Shown here: positions 1 to 8,622 of the stretch, piece by piece | Layout of the letters: each line of letters opens with the position of its first letter | How positions within the stretch are numbered: position 1 is the first letter of the stretch | Assembly: GCA_029747585.1 (NCBI GenBank) | Contig: JAPEVF010000815.1 | Span: 1-20,016 of the forward strand | DNA length: 20,016 nucleotides | DNA from: Pleurotus djamor | Lineage: Eukaryota; Basidiomycota; Agaricomycetes; Agaricales; Pleurotaceae | Direction: 5' to 3' | The notes under the pieces: model-generated | Seen by the model: the letters and a program-made list of their open reading frames with translations, nothing else | Databases searched by the model: none | What the model was told of the DNA's origin: nothing | Position numbers and translations under genes: made by a program

Positions 1-661
1 CAAGAACAGGAAGAGAGATGACTGCCTCTAAGACGGGGGACAGAGGGGGACTGGGGGTGCGAGCCAGAGAGTGCGTCGAGGTGGTCCGACGGCGAGGTCC
101 TACGGAAGACGGTACCTGTAACTGTCCTCGCTTCTTAGCAGATTCAGACTGGCGCTTCTTGGGCCTGAACCGATAGTCAGGGTTCTTCCTCGCATGCTCC
201 GCCTTCTCCAGTAAAGCCAAATCATCGTATACCTTTTTTTCCTCGGCAGAAAGCTGGTGCCAAGCTTCGGAGGCTCGTGCGGACATAGACTTTTCCGAAG
301 CCATGTCTGCGGCGTCTTCTGACTTGCTTTTGGAGTGTTCGCGGGCGAACTGACAACGGAAGATGATGAAGCTGTTCCGGGGACGACGAATGTGCTCGGG
401 AGAGCCACTCCGGGTGGCGAGGTTAGGAGATGTAGACATGGGAGAGGAAGGGGCATCGTGCGTATGTTCTTTGGGCGTACCGATTGCTCGCGGTAATGAG
501 ATGGTCTGTGGAGGGAAAGTGGGGATGGGGTCGGCAAGAAGGGGGAGGGTAGAGAGGGGTGGAGATGGAACAAATGGTCGTTGTGGAGTAATCACCTCCA
601 CGTTGGAATCGTTAACGCTGGACGGCGTCCAACCAAAGAGACGGGTTCGTACAGCGGGCAT
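1..661 (-). CDS. HMG-box transcription factor, MATA-type (3' end outside window)
   Basis: One uninterrupted frame runs on the minus strand from the ATG at 661 to the window edge, giving 220 residues with no stop. Residues about 90-168 form an HMG box: it opens with RRPRNSFIIF, has the central Trp in SEAWHQLS followed by AEEKKVYDDLA, and closes with NPDYRFRPKKR. The RPxNxFIxF opening and the YRFRPKK end are typical of the MATA/Ste11-like subgroup that binds DNA in the nucleus and often controls mating or pheromone response in basidiomycetes. The first 88 residues are rich in Ser, Pro and Thr and look disordered; a basic stretch and a Ser/Pro-rich tail follow the box. The ATG is the first in frame. 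HMG-box identity is clear from sequence; a mating role is inference, since no homeodomain or pheromone-receptor gene is present here. Confidence 0.9.
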   Translation of the reverse strand, partial: MPAVRTRLFGWTPSSVNDSNVEVITPQRPFVPSPPLSTLPLLADPIPTFPPQTISLPRAIGTPKEHTHDAPSSPMSTSPNLATRSGSPEHIRRPRNSFIIFRCQFAREHSKSKSEDAADMASEKSMSARASEAWHQLSAEEKKVYDDLALLEKAEHARKNPDYRFRPKKRQSESAKKRGQLQVPSSVGPRRRTTSTHSLARTPSPPLSPVLEAVISLPVL

Positions 662-1814
662 CGTGAAGAGGTCGTAGAAACGTCGTAAAGATAAAACGAA
701 GAAAGAGAGCGATAAGGGAAAGAGAGATTCTGCCCCAAGTTATAAGAGCTCACGAAACGCTCCGTCTTGGCATGAATTTGCAAATGTTTCCAAAAGAGGA
801 TTCGGGGCTCGAGTTTATTCTTTTGTCGCGAGAGGGGTCTTAGATCCAATCTTGAATTCCCGTTTGGATAATGTTGGCTCCGATTTATTGGTGAACAAAG
901 CAATCGGCGAAGGTCCTAGAGCACGGAGGCGGGTCCGTCATACCACCCCGTCCATAGCAACAGAGTATGGTACCCATAACCGCGTTGTATGGGCAGAGAG
1001 AGCGTTGGCACAGAGCGATGGTATCATCGCTGATCGTTCGCATGAACAATACGAGGATCCTGAAGGATTGATTCTGACATTTCAGGGCTTTCAGCGAATA
1101 TGGAAAACTCCATAGACCTGGGACAAATACCTGCAGGGACTGACCGTCCACTTGGCAAATACTCCTAAATATGCACGAAGGTCAGGTAGGCACCCCGAGT
1201 TCTGATGAGGACATGGACCCAGAACGAACGACACGATTGCTGTGTTCGGAAAAATACCGACAGGAGTTTAACGTTATATCCGCCTAGCTTGGCTCGTAGT
1301 CGACGAATTTTTTGAGCTCCTGTCTGACGTCGTGCTGCTCTGCTGGTGTCGAGAGCGTCCGGTAATAAATTGCCCCGTAGGGGTACTTTTGAGTCGAGGC
1401 TCTCAATCGATGCAATGGACCGGAGCACGTTTGGGGGAAGGAAGCAAATATATGGGCTTCGGAGTACCTGGAAAGCGTCGAACATTTTTGCAAGTTCACA
1501 CTAAATCTGCAGGAAATTCATGCTGACCTTTGCCGATGCATGCGACTTCGCAGACCTCAGGGATTCGCCATTGGGACAAGTTGAAACAATAATAATTGTT
1601 CTACGAGTCTGAAGGACTAGTGCCTATGTGGGTGTTGGAATCGTCGTACAAGGGTCCTTCGGGTGCACTTAAACTTTCCAAGTTGTGAAGACAGGCGCCC
1701 ATGGAGTCGGCGCTATGGGAAATTACTGGATATGGATGTGACGGGCCCCACAGTGGCCTGGAGTGGCCAACTCAGGCCTTGCGCTCTTCCTCCTCCTCCC
1801 ATCTACATACTGCA
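662..1814. other. Divergent intergenic region without recognisable gene
   Basis: This 1.15-kb stretch separates the start of the minus-strand HMG gene from the plus-strand membrane-protein gene, so it should hold both promoters. A TATAAC-like element on the minus strand (739-744) lies 78 nt upstream of the HMG start and is a weak TATA candidate. Short open frames occur on both strands but show no domain, signal peptide or splice-linked continuation. An in-frame ATG at 1701 would add 38 residues to the next gene, but the added sequence looks non-coding. Confidence 0.5.
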
Positions 1815-2646
1815 ATGCCGCCAACGAACCAGGGGAAATCATTGTTGTATCGTAGACAAGCTCCAGAGATAGGAGGCTCAGTAGGAGGTCAGCAGCGTCT
1901 TCAGCTTTAACTCTGCGCCGATTTCGAAATTCAAAATTTCATTTATCCAGGATTCGTTGCCTTGGTCGTCTGTCTTGTGGCCGTCATCATATTTTCGCTA
2001 ACTGGGATTGTTTATCTTTGGCGGGGGGAGCCTCGTACTGGACGACGTCGGGATCAGCAGGATGCCCAGCGAAGTGCTGGCTTCTTTGCGTCGACGAAGC
2101 TGGCGAAGCTTCTTCGTATCGGCCAGCGGCGGCAGGGATCCGCGCCAGGGACTTCGGTGACTTCCCCACCAGTGACACCTCGATCGTCTATCAAAAAANG
2201 GTTCAGATTCACTACGTGGGTGGGGCCGCGCGAATTCAGCGGAGGATGTGTACGACCAGACGGAGGGACTTCGCCAGCTATCCTACTCACAGCCAACTCC
2301 TCTGTCCTTCTCATCGCCTCTGTTCGTGACCCCTACCCATTCCCCTGTGCCATTCAGACCACCAACGGCACGGCTAGACTCATCGTCAAGTGTCGTACGC
2401 TTCGAAAATCCACACACCGTCACCGTCTACCACCCCATCCTTTCGACCTCCCCACAACCCAGCATCCCCACCATTACGACTGTACCTTCGGCGCCGTCTA
2501 CGCCACCTCACGTCCCTCGCACGCTTTCTCCCGAGCTTATGGCATACTCGGAGGAGGAAACAGACGAGCGTCAGCAATTCGCTGTTCACTCAGGCATGTC
2601 AATGCAAACCCTGAAAAGGGGCACAAAATTTGTAGAATCTCTGTAG
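1815..2646 (+). CDS. Single-pass membrane protein of unknown function
   Basis: Two exons, 1815-1887 and 1951-2646, flank a 63-nt intron (donor gtcagc, acceptor atccag). The spliced protein has 255 residues. Residues 1-25 are short and polar, residues about 26-48 form one strong membrane helix (FVALVVVCLVAVIIFSLTGI), and a basic RTGRRR patch follows, placing the long C-terminus in the cytosol by the positive-inside rule. The tail is rich in Ser, Pro and Thr. An N at 2199 follows six A's; dropping it joins two overlapping frames into one clean frame to the TAG at 2644-2646, so the apparent frameshift is artefactual. There is no cleavable signal peptide or known domain. It resembles the short-ectodomain membrane proteins common in mushrooms, but I do not recognise a named family. 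The ATG at 1815 was chosen because LLYRR-type starts followed by a helix suit such proteins. Confidence 0.8.
1888..1950 (+). other. Intron of the membrane-protein gene
   Basis: The 63-nt intron has a less common gtcagc donor, a tttaact branch-like site and an atccag acceptor. Splicing makes a Gly codon across the junction and runs straight into the membrane helix. Without splicing, the first exon's frame stops at 1908-1910. Confidence 0.75.
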
Positions 2647-3599
2647 CTTTCCTGACAGTGACCGTATAGCGACGGTCATGTACGTTCTCATGGACTGTAC
2701 GAACTGACACTATTTCTTTGAACGATTTATGGACGTTGATGATCTATATGTATTTACGTGGTTTTTGGGCAATGTATGTAGCATACGCTAGCACGTCGTT
2801 TTAAATGAATGAAGGTCACTCTCATCATGGGCTCGTCACAGGGTCAATGTCATTGGGGATGAATTGACGAAGTCCAGGATTCGGACTGCGACAGAGCAGC
2901 TGAATGAAGGCGCGCAGCACATGAAACTGGATTAACATTGACGATGACAACGTGTGCAACAGAGGGCTTGAAGCATATTTCCGAGACCACGGAGATCGAG
3001 GACTTGGGCCTCTCACGACATAAGGAGAAGAGAGTTCCCACTAGCCAGTAAGAGGCCCTTCGTCTCCTTGGCGTCTACATCCCAAGAAGTGGTGGGCTGT
3101 CTTTCAGAATACACGCAGATCCTCAACTTGGGCGGGGAGTGTTCGGGGGATAATAGAGGCGAACCTTGTGATACGTAAAGCTGCATAGTTAGAGAGCTTA
3201 AGTGACCACCACGTGTGGCAGGGAGAAGCCAGTTCGACTAACGCTCACGACCCCTCAAACCACTCAAAAGGACAGACCGATGGTATGGTGGGGGACGGTA
3301 GCGTGGATAGAGGAAACGCTGGAGTCGCGAGACGGGGTAACGATGGAGAGTTTGGCCTTAAACAGCTTTTACTTTGATACAGCTTCAAACGAAACTTTGT
3401 GGATGGCGAACAAGTAATTCATGCAATGACATAGTATCTGGCATATGGTGACATACTATCATGAATCGGTACGTCGATATTCAACGCCTTTGGGGACCGT
3501 CTCTAGAACAAGGATCGCCTCGTAAATTTCCTGATCAACCGAAGTGTCTGGCACTCACAGTATCGTTGGCATGGTTGGAGTTTCGGGTAGTAATTCAGT
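2647..3599. other. Intergenic region, no supported gene
   Basis: This 950-nt stretch lies between converging genes, so it should carry two 3' UTRs. A perfect 7-bp inverted repeat with a 6-nt loop sits at 2659-2678, just after the membrane-protein stop. Open frames of 60-70 codons occur around 2825-3041 (minus) and 3202-3417 (plus), but I see no domain, signal peptide or convincing intron chain. A decayed gene fragment cannot be excluded. Confidence 0.5.
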
Positions 3600-3861
3600 T
3601 TATAACGCATATTTGAAGCATGTCTAAGAAAAATGATGGAATCAGAAACAAGACGGCGAGAAAAAGAGCGAAGACACTGACACCACCCCTGCTTGCACCA
3701 ATGCAAGCCCATCCGGCGCAGCATACGACATTGTTGGGGGCACCGCAAGAACTGATTGAGCATGCCGCAGCGACTGCACCTGGCTGCACATCCGCTACTA
3801 AAGCCTGAGCGGAGGGAAGAGCGACGAGAGCGACGAGAGAAGCAAAGGCGAAGAACTTCAT
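3600..3861 (-). CDS. Small secreted cysteine-rich protein, six Cys
   Basis: Two exons on the minus strand, 3682-3861 and 3600-3623, are joined across a 58-nt intron (3624-3681; donor gtcagt, branch ctgat, acceptor cttag). The product has 67 residues. It begins with a typical signal peptide (MKFFAFASLVALVALPSAQA, cleavage likely after residue 20). The mature part is about 47 residues with six cysteines at 34, 39, 47, 48, 53 and 62. The order C-C-CC-C-C matches the arrangement of inhibitor-cystine-knot (knottin) folds; that fold is inferred from spacing alone. The short second exon encodes seven residues and supplies the sixth Cys, which supports the intron. A TATAAAA lies 58-64 nt upstream. 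Such proteins are common in mushroom secretomes with mostly unknown roles; no target or activity can be assigned. Confidence 0.8.
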
Positions 3862-3918
3862 TGAGATTCGTTGGACAATCAAGTGATTTGTTAGTGAGAA
3901 AAGGAGACACGAGAGACA

Positions 3919-3925
3919 TTTTATA
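3919..3925 (-). promoter_or_regulatory. TATA box of the small secreted protein gene
   Basis: TATAAAA on the minus strand, 58 nt before the ATG at 3861. Transcription starting about 30 nt downstream would leave a leader of roughly 30 nt. The larger upstream open frame therefore lies mostly outside the mRNA. Confidence 0.6.
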
Positions 3926-4677
3926 GGACGCACAGTTCTATACGAGAACAAGCCCTCCGACCTGGGCTGCGTGCCCATGAGGTCGACGTGAAAGGATGGA
4001 AGCACAATGTTCGAACAAGGCACAGATGCACGCTGATCTAGACATGCCAAGTGGTGACCAGGCATCAAAAAGAGAGGTTGTGAGTGTATAGACGGGGCAA
4101 GAGCCGCGAGGGTTACGTCCAGAAATGATTTCTGGAATGCGAGTTTCCGACGTCCGTTCAGTTCATATGATGAAGACGTCAAAGAAAGATGGCCGAGGGC
4201 CGCTCAGTTAGCGAGGCTATTCATTCGGAACATAGAACATTCAGACGCTTCGGGGGTCCTTTGATGCTGAGCATGATCTGGGCGACTTCAGAGTTCAGTC
4301 GACTATCACGGTTGAAAGTTTTTCAATGAGATGGACAGGATTATCCGTCGGAGGAATACCAATCAATGGGGCAAATAGCTATCAGGTTGTCAAACCCAGC
4401 GAAACGAAAGCGAAAGTCAAGTGCACTTACCTGGAGACTCGTGCGCTAAGGAGACACCGGGGAGGGCTCGCCGAGGATGTGAGTTATTGACGGTGCCTTG
4501 AACACATGAAGATTACCAGGTGGTGAGTATTAGGGTATGTAGATAATACAAAAGACCATGATCAGCATAGGCTATCCAAAGAAACACAACAGAAACATGA
4601 TGTAGATGCGTTGAGTCGTATGAGGGAGAGGACCTAATAATCCTTGGCAGCATAATCCAAGCAGTAGAGTAAAGGGA
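3926..4677. other. Intergenic region between two minus-strand genes
   Basis: About 750 nt separate the acid phosphatase stop from the promoter of the small secreted protein. A donor-like CCAG/gtaagt occurs on the minus strand near 4433, but no frame leading into it resembles a protein. I see no RNA gene or repeat. Confidence 0.5.
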
Positions 4678-7248
4678 TCACTTAGGGGAGTCCCCGGTCG
4701 TCGTGGCCCAGGCAGTCCCCTCTGGAACACTCCAATCTCCGTGACAATCGTAGTTCCAATCGGTCAAACCGATGATTTCCTTCTGAGAAGCCACGAATGT
4801 GTCGACCGGACACATGCCGTCGCGCTGTTCAGGACAGCCCTTGATTCCAGTGAGAGGTGCGACACCGTCGTTAACCACAACTCGTATTTGAGTACCAGGG
4901 AGCGAAGTACACTCCAGCACTGGAATGAATTGAGTCGTGATCGAGGACGAAGAGGAGGGTGTTACGCACGTTGGAATTGAACGTTGGTAGCAAAAGGTGC
5001 TAGTTCAGACACTTTGAATTTGCGATGCTTAGGTACGCGGTCATACGGGAGAGGGCCATCGGAAGCGAACGTCGACAAGTTCAGCGCGGTGAGGACTATG
5101 TGGAAGTTTGGTGGGACTAAAAAAGAGCGACGCAATAACGCAACATACCATTCAAGACAACAACCTCGTGCGTTGCGTCAACGTATAGACTTTGACCTAG
5201 AGGGAAAGTGATTGGGTTATCGTTGAGCGTCGCGTTCGTCGAGGAATTGTGAGTTTCGATAGGAGTGTGGGTCAGGCGAGCGATCAGTTCCTGGACATAG
5301 CCAATACCCTGTACACGGGCAACAGGGGATCCGAAAGCCGAATTATACCAGAAGGTTAGGTCGAGGCTAACAAAAAAGACCTTCAGATCGAGCACAGATC
5401 GAGAGTTTTTCGATGGAAAAGTGCCCTTACGCGTAATCGAAACCTTCCCACTCCTCTTCCGTGAAAAGTTCGCAGAACTTCGAATATCCAATCGCGACGG
5501 TCTGTCAAGTCGCTTCAGTCAAGGGGTCGATAGTACAAAAGGAGGTATGGCTCGGACCTCGTAAGCGCACATCTGCTGCATGGTGTAGACGTCTTCATAG
5601 GTAAGGTCCAAACCTTTGAGATGGGCCTCTATTCGTGTCTTGGCGTCCTTCAGGTAGATAGGAGCCCACTTCCGGACATACCAGAGGGCACGATCCGATT
5701 TGCTCCTGTCCCGGGCGTTAGGACATCTAGATGACCGAGAACATAAGTGGATAGACAGGGTAAAGTATAACAATAAACGCACGTATCGTAGGGTGCAAGG
5801 GTATTGTTGAACTGGAATCGAGATCTGTCAGCAGTAAAACATGACGAAAGGGGCTAAGAGCAAAACATACACCATCAGCTTCAATTGTGATGCTTTGTTG
5901 GTATTTCCCGTCCAATGGGTGTGCGAAAAATCCAAGAGCGAAATTTATCGCGGAGCTGAGCATTCGGTCTCTAGTGTTAAGGCTCAGCGATGCTAGCATA
6001 CTTAAGGCGAGGGAATCACCCACTGGGACTCTGTCCGGAAGACGGGAATGGTGTTCGAGTCGGTGAAGTTCTGAAACACGCGTGAGTCGAGGTTGGAGGC
6101 TCATATCCCTATTCATTACCTGTAAGAGGTATCCGTACTTCAGTCGCATAGAAACACCAAGGTCATCTTCAAAGGATATAAGACGGGGAGACCTGGGCAG
6201 AAAGAGGGACACTCACAGAGTTGTTGGCGTCCAAAGGGCGTTAAAACTTGACGATCGGTCAGAAATGGTGGGGGTCTAGTGAGAGCGCAAGTAGTCACCT
6301 TCTTCACCAAGTTTGTACGTCCTTTGACCGTAGGTTAGCAAGGGTATATGACGACGTGCCGTCGGGGTTGATACTTACCAGTCAGACAAAAAANGAGAGC
6401 GGACCCGTAGCCTCCCAGCGCGCCGTACTATTGTGGAGCTTCGTGGCGAAATTAGCCGGACCGCCATAAGACGCTAAAAATAGGCCTCGTCAGAATCACA
6501 GCGAAAGAGACTGAAGCAACATACTCCACGCAGTCGGATAACGAGCACCATGTCGATGCAGCAGATGAAGGCCTGTTATCCTACAGGTTTCTGGAGCTTC
6601 CGGTCCGGAATTGAGTCCGAAGGCTTTCCTCCCGACACTATACCACGGCGACAAGTTTCCCCAACTCTTCAACAGGTCAAATGGCTTCTTCTTATGTTTC
6701 TTTTTCACGTCAACGTCTGCTTCATCATCAGAAAGAGCATGGTGACTCGATGAAGACTCGGCCATCGCCTGTGGAACAACCAAATGCGGAGCCCCAGTGT
6801 GAAGAGGGTAGGCTGGCGCGGTGATGATAACGGCAGCCTCAGCACCAGTTGGTGTGCCGCCTGGGTAGCCTACATCACTTGGAAACAGCGTCGGATACGC
6901 GTTTGTCGGCGATGCTGGGGGGAAGTTGTGTCGTTCGGTGGATCCGACATACGTCGGTACAACATTAACGTGGGCCTGGGTGTGTCTCTCTTGGACTCTA
7001 CTTGGAGAGAAGCATGTCGTTCCGCAAATAGCATATTGCCCAGCAAAGCAAGCAGCGAGTCCGGCTACGAAGGCTAGCGACAGGTGAATCGCGTTGAAGC
7101 GAGGTCGCGAACACGACGAGGTGGCTACCGCCGCCTTATTGGCGGAGGGGTCTTGAGCAGTGGGCAGAAGCGTAGCGTGTTCGCTGTCCTCAGCAGCGTC
7201 GTAAGGTTTGTATTCGCCAGCACCACGTTCAACGTCCTGGCTGCTCAT
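4678..7248 (-). CDS. Histidine acid phosphatase (phytase-like), N-terminal membrane anchor
   Basis: Thirteen exons on the minus strand: 7248-6525, 6473-6379, 6321-6299, 6246-6217, 6166-6120, 6070-6024, 5970-5871, 5811-5783, 5726-5558, 5501-5431, 5366-5149, 5095-4970 and 4919-4678. All junctions are GT-AG and phases agree throughout, giving 639 residues. The phosphohistidine motif RHGARYP is at 232-238 and the family's downstream proton-donor site reads THE (His511-Glu512) where most members have His-Asp. Other family blocks are LTPFGRQQLYDLGVS, FTEEEWEGFDYA and GSPVARVQGIGYV. Residues about 53-73 form one membrane segment after a polar N-terminus, so the catalytic part should face the secretory lumen or cell surface; several N-glycosylation sequons and paired Cys fit that. 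A basic KKKHKKK patch precedes the catalytic domain. The enzyme releases phosphate from organic monoesters; phytate as substrate is unproven. The N at 6394 is a base-call artefact whose removal keeps exon 2 open. Confidence 0.93.
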
Positions 7249-7627
7249 CGTTGGAGACGGTGAAGTCAAGGAGGAGGGAGAGATACCAGACGGTGACTTG
7301 CCAGCTTTGGCAGGAGAGTTGAACGTGACCCTGTGACTCGGTGTCAGTTGAGCGTGTGATCTTCAGGAGAGCACCCCTGAACCACTCCTGATCATCCAAC
7401 AACCATTCGCCTCTTTCACCGTATCGTTCATGGTCCCATGAGCGTATCAAGGTACCTAATCGCTAGAAATATATATACATAGTCATCATACACGCCCTTG
7501 AAATGATCAATCAATTTCGAAAGACTGGTGTGGTCCTGTCAGAGGCCGTGTACCCCCACAGTCGCGCCCCGAGAGCACATATAAAAGACGTCATGTAGCG
7601 GGATCATCAGTATCGAAATAATCAAAG
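7249..7627. promoter_or_regulatory. Bidirectional promoter region, acid phosphatase / methyltransferase
   Basis: The 379 nt between two divergent start codons must serve both genes. Toward the plus-strand methyltransferase there is a clear TATAAAA at 7580-7586. Toward the minus-strand phosphatase there is a TATATATA tract near 7470-7477, about 220 nt before its ATG. The phosphatase leader would then contain several upstream ATGs, including a minus-strand reading frame of about 22 codons, unless a leader intron removes them. Confidence 0.55.
7580..7586 (+). promoter_or_regulatory. TATA box of the methyltransferase gene
   Basis: TATAAAA 42-48 nt upstream of the ATG at 7628, leaving a leader of about 15-20 nt if transcription begins some 30 nt downstream. 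Confidence 0.6.
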
Positions 7628-8494
7628 ATGTCATCTCCAAATCACTCGCATTCTCACTCTCACCACCACCACCACCATCATCATACACACACACACTCAC
7701 AGCAAGCACCAGGCCCAGAGCATGATTACGTCGCCGCGAACATTCAGCATTTCAACGATAACGCTCAAAAATTCGAGCAGCACCCGTATGCCAAAGAGGG
7801 CACGGAGCGACAGACTATTGCTTTCCTAGGAGGGTATCCCTTCGATTGCGACAAGACTGTTATGATGGACTTCGCGTGTGGGCCGGGTTTGTAGCATGAA
7901 TTAATCACACGGTGATGCACTTACTGATACGGTAAGATAGGACTTGTAGCCATGAAGCTACTCAACTACACCAAGAAGATAGTTGGCGTCGATATTAGCC
8001 AGGGGTTGGTCGATTCATTCAATAAACGAGTCAATGAGGCCAGAATAACCCCAGATATGATGCAAGCGGTATGTGTTCAGCTTAAAGGCGTAGACGGGGA
8101 GCTGGACGGACAGAAATTCGATGTGATTACGGTAAGGCTGAGGTCGATTTGAGCACCCGTCTTCGTATCTCTGACTCCAAGACAGTGCGGCCTGGCCTAC
8201 CATCATATCCCGGACATCGAGGAAACCACCAAGATGCTCAGCTTCTTTTTGAAGCCTGGAGGCGCGCTTCTCGTCACGGAGATGCTGAAAGAGGACGGGG
8301 TGACACCAGATTTTGGGGGCGCCGACATACCTGTTCAACACATCGTGGCTCATAAGGGTGGATTCAAGGAAGAGGAGTTTCGCAGAGTCTTTGAAGCCGC
8401 AGGCCTTGTGTTTGAAATGACTGTTATGTCTCGAGGAAGGCATCATAAGTTTCCAGCCAAGGTGGTGCTCGTGAAGGGAACCAAGCCTATGTAG
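7628..8494 (+). CDS. SAM-dependent methyltransferase with His-rich N-terminus
   Basis: Three exons, 7628-7886, 7941-8131 and 8186-8494, with two 54-nt introns (donors gtttgt and gtaagg, acceptors gatag and gacag). The product has 252 residues and the class I Rossmann methyltransferase pattern: motif I MMDFACGPG with the glycines at 85-87, an acidic strand end in KIVGVDIS (Asp104) expected to hold the SAM ribose, FDVIT, AYHHIPD, and LKPGGALLVTEML. The layout resembles the UbiE/Methyltransf_11 type small-molecule methyltransferases common in Agaricomycetes; the substrate cannot be read from sequence. Residues 6-24 are almost only His, Ser and Thr with eight consecutive His at 12-19, a possible metal-binding or disordered extension. 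A truncated relative lies at 18380-18936 with identical exon 2 length and the same intron positions. Confidence 0.9.
7643..7700 (+). repeat. CAC/CAT-rich low-complexity tract encoding poly-His
   Basis: An imperfect trinucleotide tract of CAC and CAT codons mixed with TCN and ACA, encoding H-S-H-S, eight His, then T-H-T-H. It is in frame within exon 1 of the methyltransferase. Such tracts vary in length by replication slippage. Confidence 0.8.
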
Positions 8495-8622
8495 GCGGCA
8501 ATCGTTAACTCGTCTCTCTCTCCTATCTACCTACTTCCTATTCTGTAAACATGACCACAATTACGTAATCACAAATACCTTCAGCCACTTAACATCGCTT
8601 CCCGCTTCGTCCAAGGTTGTAG

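Noticed and set aside
2825..3041. Two overlapping minus-strand open frames of 63 codons
   Set aside because: There is no domain, signal peptide or splice-linked partner; composition gives no preference for one frame.
3595..4182. 195-residue open frame covering the small secreted protein and 320 nt upstream
   Set aside because: The signal peptide starts internally at 3861 and a TATA box lies at 3919-3925, so the upstream part is promoter that happens to be open. The end of the frame reads into an intron.
4434..4500. Minus-strand CCAG/gtaagt donor in the gap before the small secreted protein
   Set aside because: No frame entering it has a start codon or any recognisable sequence, and no downstream exon was found.
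4741..5211. Plus-strand open frames of about 75-80 codons
   Set aside because: They lie antisense to exons of the acid phosphatase, whose frame is supported by family motifs.
6550..7077. Plus-strand open frames opposite exon 1 of the acid phosphatase
   Set aside because: They are shadows of the minus-strand coding exon, with no motif of their own.
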